Source: Burkholderiaceae bacterium
GTDB lineage: Bacteria > Pseudomonadota > Gammaproteobacteria > Burkholderiales > Burkholderiaceae
Assembly: GCA_947448305.1 (NCBI GenBank)
Contig: CANFME010000004.1
Span: forward strand, 1-54,174
Reading direction: 5' to 3'
Length of the DNA stretch: 54,174 nucleotides
Positions within the stretch are counted from its first letter, which is position 1, and each line of letters begins with the position of its first letter. The notes beneath the pieces were generated by a model that was not told the DNA's origin, ran no database searches, and saw only the letters and a program-made list of their open reading frames with translations. The translations under genes were made by a program, and so were the position numbers. This document shows, piece by piece, positions 29,504-38,925 of the stretch.

Positions 29504-32500
29504 CTAGCGACGCAAATCTAGCGTAAATGGAAACTCTTTACTACCTGCTAAGTCAATATTCGGCACAGTTTGTAATGAAACTCCAGGGGTATGCCCCATC
29601 ATAAAGAATCTAGACAAACGACGTGCCTCAGCTTCATAGGCATTGATTGGGAAGCCAGCATAATTCGTGCCACCCGGATGAATCACATGATACTGACAAC
29701 CCCCCACTGAACGTTTCGTCCATGTGTCAATTAAATCAAATGTTAAAGGTGACTGAATACCGATGCTAGGGTGCAAACTAGAAGGTGGATTCCACGCTTT
29801 GAAACGCACTCCGGCACTAAACTCACCAGCACGACCGGTTGACATGAGCGGTACAGCTTGACCATTACAAGTCACAACGTAGCGACTTTGATTCAAACCG
29901 CGCACTAAAATCTCAACACGCTCAAGAGATGAATCGACATAGCGTACGGTGCCACCATCTTCTTCACCCATCACATGCCATGGCTCGAGAGCGGTGCGTA
30001 GTTCCAACTCACAACCCATCGTACGAACTTGGCCAATTAATGGGAAGCGGAATTCAAAATGGGGTGCAAACCACTCTAAATCAAAATCAAAGCCAGCAGT
30101 TTTTAATTCTTGGATGACGTCGGCAAAATCTGCTTTTACAAATGACGATAACAAGCAACGATCATGTAACTCAGTTCCCCAACGGGTTGCTGGAGCAAGA
30201 TATGGCTCATCCCAGAAACGGGCGATTAAAGCTCTCAGTAATAGTTGTTGCACAATACTCATACGAGCATGGGGTGGCATTTCAAATGCACGAAGTTCTA
30301 ACAAACCTAAACGACCAGTAGAACTGTCTGGTGAGTAGAGTTTATCGATACAAAACTCACTACGGTGGGTATTGCCCGTGACATCAATCAAAATATTTCT
30401 CAGCGAGCGATCCACCAACCATGGTGGCATTTGTGTGCCATATTTTTTACGGTTAGCATAAATTTCTTTAATCGCGATTTCCAATTCGTAGAGTTGATCA
30501 TTTCTAGCTTCATCGACCCGTGGTGCTTGGCTCGTTGGGCCAATGAAAATGCCACTAAACAAATAAGAAAGACTTGGATGGTTGTGCCAAAATAAAATCA
30601 AGCTAGCTAAGAGTTCTGGCTTTCTCAAAAATGGACTGTCTGCTGGTGTTGCACCGCCCATCACAAAATGATTACCGCCACCAGTACCTGTGTGGCGTCC
30701 GTCCATCATGAATTTTTCAGCCGTCAAGCGTGATTCAAAAGCCGCTTGATATAAGAACTCGGTATTGTCTTTGAGTTCAGTCCAGTTATAAGCTGGGTGA
30801 ATATTCACCTCAATTACTCCTGGATCAGGCGTCACACTTAAGGTCTTGAGACGGAAGTCTTTCGGTGGTCCGTAGCCTTCGAGCACAATCTTATATTGCA
30901 GTTGATCTGCTGTTTTTTCTATCGCAACGAGTAATGTTAAATAATCCTCTAAGCGTGAAAGTGGTGGCATAAAGACATACATCACACCGTTCTTACCACC
31001 AAATTCAGCCACTGCATCCGGTCCATTAGCACGCATTGGGTCACGAACTTCTACACAGATGGCTGTGCGAGTTACCCAGTGCGCTGATTCTTGAAAGTCG
31101 GGTACCTTACGGATATCAGTCACCATCTTACTAGTCACTTTACCAACATTGCCGACTTTACCAGGACCTGTTTCGGCAGTCATATTAGACTGTTTGCCAC
31201 TGACCTCAAACTCTTTACGACGCGGATCCGTCTTGGTAGCACCAAATGTCACAGATTGCATACCTGATGGGAAATGTCCGTCATCTAACTGTTGTCGAAT
31301 TTGTGCATGCGAAGCAAGAGGAGCTTTAGGGGCAAAATGATCCTCTTCAATCAAATAAGGGTATTGCTCTTTAGAGACCCACGGCAAAGAATTTAACGGC
31401 AAGCGATAACCCATTGGCGAATCACCAGGTAACAAGTACATGCGATCATCTCTGATTAACCATGGGCCAGTTGACCAAGTCGTTTCAGAAAGAGTGTGAC
31501 TAGGCTTGGCACTAATCGGTAAAACATAACCAATTACTGCATCATTTTTTTGTTCAAAAACACGTTTTAAACGCTGACGCTCGAGCGGATCTTCTAAGTT
31601 TGACTCAAATGGATCGACATTTACAGGCAGCTTGGATTCACGCCACAAATAATAAAAGACATCCTCATAAGCCGGTCGAATGAACTCATCGGTAAGTCCA
31701 AGGTTCTTTGTCAGTGTATAAATAAATTTTTTAGAATCGGCGCTGGTGTAATGCAAGTCATCGCGTTCATCGGCAAACAGCTCAGGCTTACCCCAAACTT
31801 TTTCACCATCAGCGCGCCAATGAATTGACAAAGCCCAACGCGGTAACTGCTCACCGGGATACCACTTACCTTGACCAAAATGTAAGAAGCCACCTTTACC
31901 ATACTGCTCGTAAAGATGACCCACTAATTCGGTAGCAAAACCACGCTTAGTAGGTCCAAGTGCCTCGGTATTCCACTCTGGAGCATCTAGATTATCGATA
32001 CCCACATAGGTTGGCTCGCCGCCCATGGTTAAACGAACATCACCATCAACTAATTGTTGTTCGACATAATCGCCCAATTGATTAATTTTTTCCCACTGCT
32101 CTTCGGTATACGGTTTGGTAACGCGTGGAGATTCGTAAATACGCGTCACTTGCATGTGATGCGCGAACTCTACTTCAGATTTATCAACAGCACCCTCAAT
32201 CGGCGCCGCTCCACTTGGATCGGGCGTACAGGCCAGCGGCACGTGACCTTCACCAGCTAATAATCCTGAAGTTGGATCTAGACCAACCCAGCCAGCACCT
32301 GGTAAAAACACTTCACACCAAGCGTGTAAATCGGTAAAGTCTACATCGGTTCCGCTAGGACCATCGAGAGCCATTACGTCTGCTTTTAATTGGATTAAAT
32401 ACCCTGAAACAAAACGTGCAGCCAAGCCACAATGTCTTAATAGTTGCACCATTAACCAAGCAGAGTCACGGCAAGAACCACTGCAAAGTGTCAGCGTTTC

Positions 32501-33010
32501 TTCAGGTGTTTGAACTCCTGGCTCCATGCGGATGAGATACTTAATATCTTTTTGTAATTTCTGATTTAACTTCACCAAATAATCAATTGTCCTGACCTCA
32601 GTGCGGTCAACGCTAGCCAGATATTTCTTAAAATTTGGCGATAACTCGATGAGCTCTAAGTAAGGTAGTAGTTCTTTTTTTTCACTTGTTGTATAGGAAA
32701 AAGGATATTTCTCAGCATGCTTTTCTAAAAAGAAATCAAAAGGATTAAAAACAGCCATTTCAACCACGAGGTCTACCGTCACCTTAAAGATATTGGTTTT
32801 TTCGGGGAAGACCAGTCTTGCCTGATAGTTTGCAAAAGGATCTTGCTGCCAGTTGACGAAATGGGTTTTGGGTTCAATCTTGAGGGAGTAAGAAATAATC
32901 TTACTACGGGTATGGGGTGCAGGCCTTAAGCGAACAACTTGAGGTCCTAAGTTGATCATACGATCATATTTATATTCGGTAACGTGATTTAAAGCAATAT
33001 GGATTGACAT
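29504..33010 (-). CDS. Transglutaminase plus DUF2126 large protein
   Basis: N-terminal SIHIALNHVTEYKYDRMINLGPQVVRLRPAPHTR, TGase CSGSCRDSAWLMVQLLRHCGLAARFVSGY / DLHAWCEVFLPGAGWVGLDPTSGL; long C-terminal region as in DUF2126 proteins. Confidence 0.92.
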   Translation of the reverse strand: MSIHIALNHVTEYKYDRMINLGPQVVRLRPAPHTRSKIISYSLKIEPKTHFVNWQQDPFANYQARLVFPEKTNIFKVTVDLVVEMAVFNPFDFFLEKHAEKYPFSYTTSEKKELLPYLELIELSPNFKKYLASVDRTEVRTIDYLVKLNQKLQKDIKYLIRMEPGVQTPEETLTLCSGSCRDSAWLMVQLLRHCGLAARFVSGYLIQLKADVMALDGPSGTDVDFTDLHAWCEVFLPGAGWVGLDPTSGLLAGEGHVPLACTPDPSGAAPIEGAVDKSEVEFAHHMQVTRIYESPRVTKPYTEEQWEKINQLGDYVEQQLVDGDVRLTMGGEPTYVGIDNLDAPEWNTEALGPTKRGFATELVGHLYEQYGKGGFLHFGQGKWYPGEQLPRWALSIHWRADGEKVWGKPELFADERDDLHYTSADSKKFIYTLTKNLGLTDEFIRPAYEDVFYYLWRESKLPVNVDPFESNLEDPLERQRLKRVFEQKNDAVIGYVLPISAKPSHTLSETTWSTGPWLIRDDRMYLLPGDSPMGYRLPLNSLPWVSKEQYPYLIEEDHFAPKAPLASHAQIRQQLDDGHFPSGMQSVTFGATKTDPRRKEFEVSGKQSNMTAETGPGKVGNVGKVTSKMVTDIRKVPDFQESAHWVTRTAICVEVRDPMRANGPDAVAEFGGKNGVMYVFMPPLSRLEDYLTLLVAIEKTADQLQYKIVLEGYGPPKDFRLKTLSVTPDPGVIEVNIHPAYNWTELKDNTEFLYQAAFESRLTAEKFMMDGRHTGTGGGNHFVMGGATPADSPFLRKPELLASLILFWHNHPSLSYLFSGIFIGPTSQAPRVDEARNDQLYELEIAIKEIYANRKKYGTQMPPWLVDRSLRNILIDVTGNTHRSEFCIDKLYSPDSSTGRLGLLELRAFEMPPHARMSIVQQLLLRALIARFWDEPYLAPATRWGTELHDRCLLSSFVKADFADVIQELKTAGFDFDLEWFAPHFEFRFPLIGQVRTMGCELELRTALEPWHVMGEEDGGTVRYVDSSLERVEILVRGLNQSRYVVTCNGQAVPLMSTGRAGEFSAGVRFKAWNPPSSLHPSIGIQSPLTFDLIDTWTKRSVGGCQYHVIHPGGTNYAGFPINAYEAEARRLSRFFMMGHTPGVSLQTVPNIDLAGSKEFPFTLDLRR

Positions 33011-33232
33011 AGTTTCAGAATAAGATAGATTTCGTTGATAAAAGAAGACCTAAAGTAATACTAGGATATTATTTTGCACTTCATTCATGAAATAGTCATG
33101 TAAATAGTAATTTAACAACACATAACAATGCTCTGAGACTTTAAATACCCTATTTAAAGGGTCATGCCCCACTTTGAAGCATATGCACAGTTAAGACTTA
33201 CTTTTTTGTAAGATCAAATCGGCAAATTCAGC

Positions 33233-36133
33233 TTAGAAAGGAACATTATTGGAGCTAGAGCCACCAGAATTACCCGTAAAAGGATTTGATTGGTAACCAT
33301 GCGCTAAGTTATCGAATTTAGTAAACTCGCCCTGCCAAGACAGTTCAACGACACCAATCGGACCATTTCGTTGTTTACCAATGATGACCTCAGCAACACC
33401 AGGTCGATCCGTCTCTGGGTGATAAACGCTATCACGATAAATAAAAATAATGACGTCTGCATCCTGCTCAATCGCACCGGAATTATGGCAAACGATGCCA
33501 CCAGCCAACCAAGAGCCATGACTAGGTACAGTTAAATCAAAAACCTCTTCTTCACCAGCATCCTCAATAGTAAGAATTGGATCCCAGGATATGCCCAAAG
33601 AGATAGCCTGAGCTAGAGTTTGAACGGGTTGATTCGCAATTGCAACCTCGTCCCCGCTCGTTAAATCGGCAACAGTCTGCCAGCCTTTTTGGGTATAAAT
33701 ACGGTGATTTTTTGTTGCTGTAAGGGTCAAGCCACTTTGTGTCTGAATCCGTTGAACAGGCTTTACACCGACTGACCAAACACAATCACTCACTGCACTT
33801 TGCAATTGCTGTTGTTCATCCATCGCAATCACAGACGGGGTAGAGCCGACTAATTCTTTAATCGGTCTCAAAGTACCATCAGCAAGAACAACTTGGGTAT
33901 TGCCAGAGACGCACTCACGTAAATCGGACATGATTGGGCGCTTGTTTTCGCGGTTTTCTAAGCTACGATTTAACTGCGATAAGGCAATCACAGGACAGCC
34001 CATTTCTTTAGCAAGGGACTTTAAAGAGCGAGAGATTTCAGAGATTTCGGTTGTCCGGTTATCGCCTGAAGTACCACCTTTACCAGCCATCAATTGCAAA
34101 TAGTCAATCACAACTAAACCAACCTTACCGTACTTACGAGCCATCCTTCTAGCGCGAGCACGTAACTCAAGAGAACTCAAAGAACCCGTTTCATCGATGA
34201 GCATTGGCGCTTTATTAAGTAAGCCAATCGCATTAGTAAAACGGCTCCACTCTTCATCGTTTAAGTTACCGGTCTTTAATCGTCCTTGATTAACCCGACC
34301 GACTGAACCGAGCATTCTAGTCGCTAACTGAGAAGCGCCCATCTCCATCGAAAACACTAGAACTGGTAAGCCCTCTTTAATCGCCACATGCTCAGCGATA
34401 TTCATCGCAAACGACGTGTTATGGGTAACCACATAATCATCTGTGAGATAGGTTTTACTTGGATGACTAACCGAAATACATTGTGCCTGCGCTCTTCTTA
34501 CAGCTTGAATATTCGCAAAAGTAACAACCGGAGTATGGCCATCCACAGGTAAATCTATTTCTAAGCTATAGCCTAGGGATGAATTATCTTTAGCTTGATT
34601 TGTGAGCTCACAAGTACCGCCTAATGACCTCACTAGAGAAGTAATCTCTTTAGCAAATGACCCTGATAATACAGATAGTGATTGCTGTCTGGGCGAACCA
34701 GTTTGGTTACTTGCAAAGCCAGCTATGAGCCCCTGCAGGAGTGCCTGACGAACCGGCTTTTTCGCCAGTAAATAATTACTTGGAATACTAGGTATAAAAG
34801 AGTTCAGAGATAAACCAACTTGACTGAACGCTTCATTGATTGGACAAGGTGCAACGAACGATGCGCCATTGACGAGTAATTTACTTGGCAACACTCTGCG
34901 CCAGCGCAACTGACCTAAATTGGTTTTTACTATTGCGAAAGTAGTCGCGATTTCTTGGAATTCTTGGGCGAGCTCAGTTTGAAGTTTTTCTAAAAAGACC
35001 TCATTCAATTCTTTAAAAATAATTTCGCCCGCGTCCACTGTCTCGATACAACCCAGTAGTGCTCCTAGCAACCAAGGATCCATGGGTAAAGATTTCGTTG
35101 CTCCAAAATCACCCGTAATCGCATCAATTGATAACTGACTTGGCTGAATATCCTGCGCTAAAGAATTTGCAAGTTCAGCAGTAGACAAGACTTTTGCAGC
35201 AATCCAATCAGGATGAGAGACTCGCCACAAGTGCTCAGCGCAACATTGTGTAGCTCTACCATCTGAAAAAACCACTTCATAAATTTCTTTTAATCCTTGT
35301 GGAAAGATACCCGTCACAAAGGATGCTTGACCGTCGATAGAAGCCAGTGCATCACCGACCATCAAATCTTGCATTTGTTTCCAACCGCTCCATGTTTTAA
35401 TTTGAGCGTCCAGTGGTTGTGCTTTACCCATACTCGGACGACCCGCAACAATGATCAAATCGCCTTTTTGTAAACCACTGGTTTTTTTATCTAGATCAAT
35501 AAAGCCTGTCGCTACACCGGTAATTTCGTTCGAACCACCGCGCGCTTGGAGTTCTTGAATACGAACCACAGCTTCAGTCATTAACTCTTCCATCTCGAAG
35601 AATTCGCGGGTGCTACCACCGATTTCTCCAATGGCCAGGATTCTGGACTCTGCTTCATCGAGCAAGGTACGCACTGCTTTACCCTCAGGATCAAAGGCAG
35701 AGTTAGCAATACTATCCGCCGTCTGAATGAGCCGGCGCAAAATACTACGATCACGAATGATCTGGGCATAGCCTCGGACGTTCGCCGAGCTAGGCGTATT
35801 ACTACTGAGCTGATTTAAATAAGTGATCCCATAATTTTCGCCAAGACCTGTCGATTTAAGTTCTTCATGGACTGTCAGCACATCTGCTGGCTTGTTTTCA
35901 TTAACCAGTTTGCCAATTGAGCGAAAAATAACTGAGTGTTCAGTGCGATAAAAGTCGATTTCACCAAGAATTGGCGCGACCAAATCCCAACTGTTGTTAT
36001 CAAGTAACAAAGCACCGAGAACGGATTGCTCTGCTTCTACTGAATGAGGGGGGGTTTTTAGACCTTGTACAGCCCGATCCAACTCACCCGTGGGGGTTTG
36101 AGGTAGAAGGGGATCTGTACTTGGCATCTTCAA
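33233..36133 (-). CDS. dnaB: Replicative DNA helicase DnaB containing two inteins
   Basis: PHSVEAEQSVLGALLLDN, GRPSMGK^TSFAMNIAEHVA (Walker A split by intein 1), VVIDYLQLM, SDLRE^SGAIEQDADVIIFIYRD (split by intein 2). Confidence 0.97.
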   Translation of the reverse strand: MKMPSTDPLLPQTPTGELDRAVQGLKTPPHSVEAEQSVLGALLLDNNSWDLVAPILGEIDFYRTEHSVIFRSIGKLVNENKPADVLTVHEELKSTGLGENYGITYLNQLSSNTPSSANVRGYAQIIRDRSILRRLIQTADSIANSAFDPEGKAVRTLLDEAESRILAIGEIGGSTREFFEMEELMTEAVVRIQELQARGGSNEITGVATGFIDLDKKTSGLQKGDLIIVAGRPSMGKAQPLDAQIKTWSGWKQMQDLMVGDALASIDGQASFVTGIFPQGLKEIYEVVFSDGRATQCCAEHLWRVSHPDWIAAKVLSTAELANSLAQDIQPSQLSIDAITGDFGATKSLPMDPWLLGALLGCIETVDAGEIIFKELNEVFLEKLQTELAQEFQEIATTFAIVKTNLGQLRWRRVLPSKLLVNGASFVAPCPINEAFSQVGLSLNSFIPSIPSNYLLAKKPVRQALLQGLIAGFASNQTGSPRQQSLSVLSGSFAKEITSLVRSLGGTCELTNQAKDNSSLGYSLEIDLPVDGHTPVVTFANIQAVRRAQAQCISVSHPSKTYLTDDYVVTHNTSFAMNIAEHVAIKEGLPVLVFSMEMGASQLATRMLGSVGRVNQGRLKTGNLNDEEWSRFTNAIGLLNKAPMLIDETGSLSSLELRARARRMARKYGKVGLVVIDYLQLMAGKGGTSGDNRTTEISEISRSLKSLAKEMGCPVIALSQLNRSLENRENKRPIMSDLRECVSGNTQVVLADGTLRPIKELVGSTPSVIAMDEQQQLQSAVSDCVWSVGVKPVQRIQTQSGLTLTATKNHRIYTQKGWQTVADLTSGDEVAIANQPVQTLAQAISLGISWDPILTIEDAGEEEVFDLTVPSHGSWLAGGIVCHNSGAIEQDADVIIFIYRDSVYHPETDRPGVAEVIIGKQRNGPIGVVELSWQGEFTKFDNLAHGYQSNPFTGNSGGSSSNNVPF
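33482..33913 (-). other. Intein 2 in DnaB (144-aa class 1 mini-intein, residues 741-884)
   Basis: C1 VSGNTQVVLADGTLRPIKEL; block B LTLTATKNHRIYT; block F EEEVFDLTVPSHGSWLAGGIV; CHN/S end; extein joins as DLRE-SGAIEQDAD. Confidence 0.94.
34418..35422 (-). other. Intein 1 in DnaB (335 aa, class 3-like, residues 238-572)
   Basis: Starts AQPLDAQIKTWSGWKQMQDLMVGD after GRPSMGK; block B-like TQCCAEHLWRVS; block F-like AQCISVSHPSKTYLTDDYVV; ends THN followed by Thr; DnaB continuity restored as GRPSMGKTSFAMN. Confidence 0.93.
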
Positions 36134-36157
36134 TCTTTAATAGTTGAAGATTTAGAC

Positions 36158-36610
36158 TTAAGCAGCTGCGCCAATAACCTTGACGTTGACTTCAACTACT
36201 ACATCAGTATGAAGTGCAATCGCTACTGGGTATTCACCAACCGCTTTTAATGGACCATTCGGAAGACGAACAGCACCTTTTTCGATTGTGAAACCTTTAC
36301 TGCTTAAAACTGCAGAAATGTCGTGGTTAGTTACTGAGCCGAAGAGACGACCATCAACACCAGCTTTTTGGCTGATTTCGATAACTTGACCGAGTAATTT
36401 CTCACCAACAGCTTGTGCCTGTGCGAGTTTTTCTGCAGCAATTTTTTCTAGTTCTGCACGACGAGCTTCAAAGTCAGCAATAGCTGATTCAGTAGCGCGA
36501 CGAGCCATACGTTGTGGAATTAAGAAGTTACGTGCAAAACCATCTTTAACACGAACTACATCACCTAGATTGCCTAAATTGGCTACTTTTTCAAGAAGAA
36601 TGACTTGCAT
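36158..36610 (-). CDS. rplI: 50S ribosomal protein L9
   Basis: [36 protein letters not shown]. Confidence 0.97.
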   Translation of the reverse strand: MQVILLEKVANLGNLGDVVRVKDGFARNFLIPQRMARRATESAIADFEARRAELEKIAAEKLAQAQAVGEKLLGQVIEISQKAGVDGRLFGSVTNHDISAVLSSKGFTIEKGAVRLPNGPLKAVGEYPVAIALHTDVVVEVNVKVIGAAA

Positions 36611-36624
36611 GAATATTTCTCCAA

Positions 36625-36900
36625 TTAGTGTTTATGTTGATCAGTGAACGGCAAGAACGCTAAAAAACGTGCGCGCTTGATTGCTGTATCTAACTGACGC
36701 TGATACTTTGCTTTTGTACCAGTTAGACGGGCTGGAGTAATTTTACCGTTTTCGCCAACGAAGTCTTTTAATGTTTCGACATCTTTATAGTCGATTTGAT
36801 CAACGTTTGCTACAGTAAAACGGCAAAAACGCTTACGCTTAAATAGCGGGTTTTGTGCCGGCTTTTTCTTAAAATCTACATTTTTTTTGCCAAAGGCCAT
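36625..36900 (-). CDS. rpsR: 30S ribosomal protein S18
   Basis: [66 protein letters not shown]. Confidence 0.97.
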   Translation of the reverse strand: MAFGKKNVDFKKKPAQNPLFKRKRFCRFTVANVDQIDYKDVETLKDFVGENGKITPARLTGTKAKYQRQLDTAIKRARFLAFLPFTDQHKH

Positions 36901-36917
36901 GATATTTCCTTAATGTA

Positions 36918-37226
36918 TTAAGTATTAATGTTGGTTATATGAAAGACGAGTGCTTTACGATTTATTCCCATCTGTGCCATAAATCCTGTTACATCAACTA
37001 ACTGCCCTATTTCTAATTGGTCTAGAACTTCTACAACTTGTCCTACTCCAATTGCCATCAAACTCATTTCCACTTTTCGCACCTTATTTGCTTCTAATGC
37101 TGTACCGGAATGTTGTAATTCACACTTCAGTACTGCTTGTCCTACTGGTGTATATCGAATAGCTTCTTTTGAACTGATGCGAGCTGTTAATCTGAAAGAA
37201 TTAATGTTCAGACTCGGGTCAATCAT
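36918..37226 (-). CDS. priB: Primosomal replication protein PriB
   Basis: OB-fold SSB-like protein between rpsF and rpsR. Confidence 0.9.
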   Translation of the reverse strand: MIDPSLNINSFRLTARISSKEAIRYTPVGQAVLKCELQHSGTALEANKVRKVEMSLMAIGVGQVVEVLDQLEIGQLVDVTGFMAQMGINRKALVFHITNINT

Positions 37227-37597
37227 TGAGCAGCAGGTGCCTCCACTTGCTGAGTTTTGCGAGATTCTTCACGCTGAACTTCTTTCATCATGATGGAAGG
37301 TTCAGTTTCAGCTTTTTTCATTTGAATAATCAAATGACGTAAAACAGCGTCGTTAAATTTAAATGCATGCTCGAGCTCAGACAAAGTCGCCTGATCACAC
37401 TCAATATTCATACATACATAATGGGCTTTGGCTAATTTGTTGATTAAGTAAGCCATCTGACGACGACCCCAATCTTCAACACGATGGACCTTACCGTTAG
37501 CAGCCGTTAAAGTTGCTTTGTAACGATCAATCATCGCGGGCACTTGCTCGCTTTGGTCCGGGTGGACGATAAATACGATTTCATAATGACGCATCAA
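37223..37597 (-). CDS. rpsF: 30S ribosomal protein S6
   Basis: [25 protein letters not shown]...[27 protein letters not shown]. Confidence 0.97.
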   Translation of the reverse strand: MMRHYEIVFIVHPDQSEQVPAMIDRYKATLTAANGKVHRVEDWGRRQMAYLINKLAKAHYVCMNIECDQATLSELEHAFKFNDAVLRHLIIQMKKAETEPSIMMKEVQREESRKTQQVEAPAAQ

Positions 37598-37719
37598 ACA
37601 CTCCTTGTGGTAATAGCTACCTGGGCGTCCAAGTCTTTAAATGACTTGTCAGTGTAGCAAGGGTGAAAACAAATAAACTTTACACAATGAGGAAATACCT
37701 CAATACGTAAAGGGTAGCC

Positions 37720-38775
37720 CTAGATTGTATCAAATAATCGCCCTAAATCCAAATCCTTCTTAGTTCTGTGTGAATATAGGAATAATTGCAAGGCAATCCG
37801 AGCTTTAGCTGGGGATAGGTTTCTGGCAGCAACTGTGCCTAAAAATTGATCACTTACCGGCACTTCTGGTCGAATATCACCCAAAAGCGTACGTGAAGCT
37901 CTAATCATCGGTATCTTCTGCTCTTTCGCTTCTAGAATGCTCTCGATTAAATTCTCGTGAATATTACCCTGCCCTGTACCCGCCAATACAATTCCATCAA
38001 CTCCTTGATTTACTAAGAATCTCAATAAGTCTGGTCGAGCACCCGCATGACTTGTTAATACCTCAACCCAAGGCCAGACCTCCCCTCGTTGAGGAAAATC
38101 CAAAGCAAATTCAGAGCAAAATGATTGTGTAGAGTTGGTAGCTGAACATAAATCAGGACTATCCATCACTGGCGCATTGATCTGATTAGAGCTTCTTTTG
38201 ATGTAATTTTTAGCGCAAATTACCTTACCTGCAAAGACGCCGTAAATCCCCCCGCCCAATTGAAGCCTAGGCTCAAAGGAAGCGCCTAAAAACGCTGCGA
38301 GCTCTACAGCCTGGGATAAATTTTGTGGTCCATCAGCTAAAGGGGCATTGGAAGGTAGCATAGCACCCGTTAATACTACTGCCTTCGACAGATTCTTCGC
38401 TAACCGAGAGCAAACCAAATGTAGGAAGAGACCGGTCTCTTCCATCGTATCCGTACCGTGCGTAATGACGATTCCGTCATATTGGGGATTTTTTAGGGCG
38501 TAGCAAACTGACTGTCCTAGCTCAGACATTAATCCCTCAGTTAAATCAGCACTATTGATATTTGCGAGTTGTAAGGTTTCCAGATGAACTTGCTCGCTGA
38601 GCTGTATAGGCAAGCTATTTTTCAAGAGGTCCGCAATACTCACCTGTCCAGCAGCATATTGCAAAGGGTCCAAATCAGGATTTGGGGCAACACCTGCAAT
38701 CGTGCCACCCATGCCAATGATTAAAATATTCTTCAACTTTACTATCTCCTCGACCATCCTTAGACCCAAAAACAC
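37720..38775 (-). CDS. L-asparaginase family protein
   Basis: ILIIGMGGTIAGVAP...GIVITHGTDTMEETGLFLHLV; start may be internal (MVEEIVKLKNILII). Confidence 0.9.
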   Translation of the reverse strand: MFLGLRMVEEIVKLKNILIIGMGGTIAGVAPNPDLDPLQYAAGQVSIADLLKNSLPIQLSEQVHLETLQLANINSADLTEGLMSELGQSVCYALKNPQYDGIVITHGTDTMEETGLFLHLVCSRLAKNLSKAVVLTGAMLPSNAPLADGPQNLSQAVELAAFLGASFEPRLQLGGGIYGVFAGKVICAKNYIKRSSNQINAPVMDSPDLCSATNSTQSFCSEFALDFPQRGEVWPWVEVLTSHAGARPDLLRFLVNQGVDGIVLAGTGQGNIHENLIESILEAKEQKIPMIRASRTLLGDIRPEVPVSDQFLGTVAARNLSPAKARIALQLFLYSHRTKKDLDLGRLFDTI

Positions 38776-38877
38776 ACTGTTCTTGATTATTAATTTTATA
38801 ACTCAAAACTCACTTCAAACTCAAAAATCGATAGCACCACAGAAAACAAGGCCAAACTATTGTATTAACTTAAAAAA

Positions 38878-38893
38878 CTGTATAAAATAACAC
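38878..38893. promoter_or_regulatory. SOS (LexA)-like box 1 upstream of lexA
   Basis: CTGTATAAAATAACAC versus enterobacterial consensus CTGTATATATATACAG (11/16). Confidence 0.4.
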
Positions 38894-38894
38894 C

Positions 38895-38910
38895 ATGTAT
38901 ATATCAACAG
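38895..38910. promoter_or_regulatory. SOS (LexA)-like box 2 upstream of lexA
   Basis: ATGTATATATCAACAG versus CTGTATATATATACAG (13/16); 15 bp before lexA ATG. Confidence 0.55.
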
Positions 38911-38925
38911 AGAAAGTTACCTATC

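Noticed and set aside
29949-30338. 129-aa plus-strand ORF
   Set aside because: Antisense to the DUF2126 gene; composition mirrors the opposite strand.
33020-33232. Short hairpins (ACCCT/AGGGT, CTTAC/GTAAG) downstream of dnaB
   Set aside because: Stems of 5 bp without a U-tract; too weak to call terminators.
38702-38890. 62-aa plus-strand ORF upstream of lexA
   Set aside because: Overlaps the divergent asparaginase start and SOS-like region; low-complexity translation.
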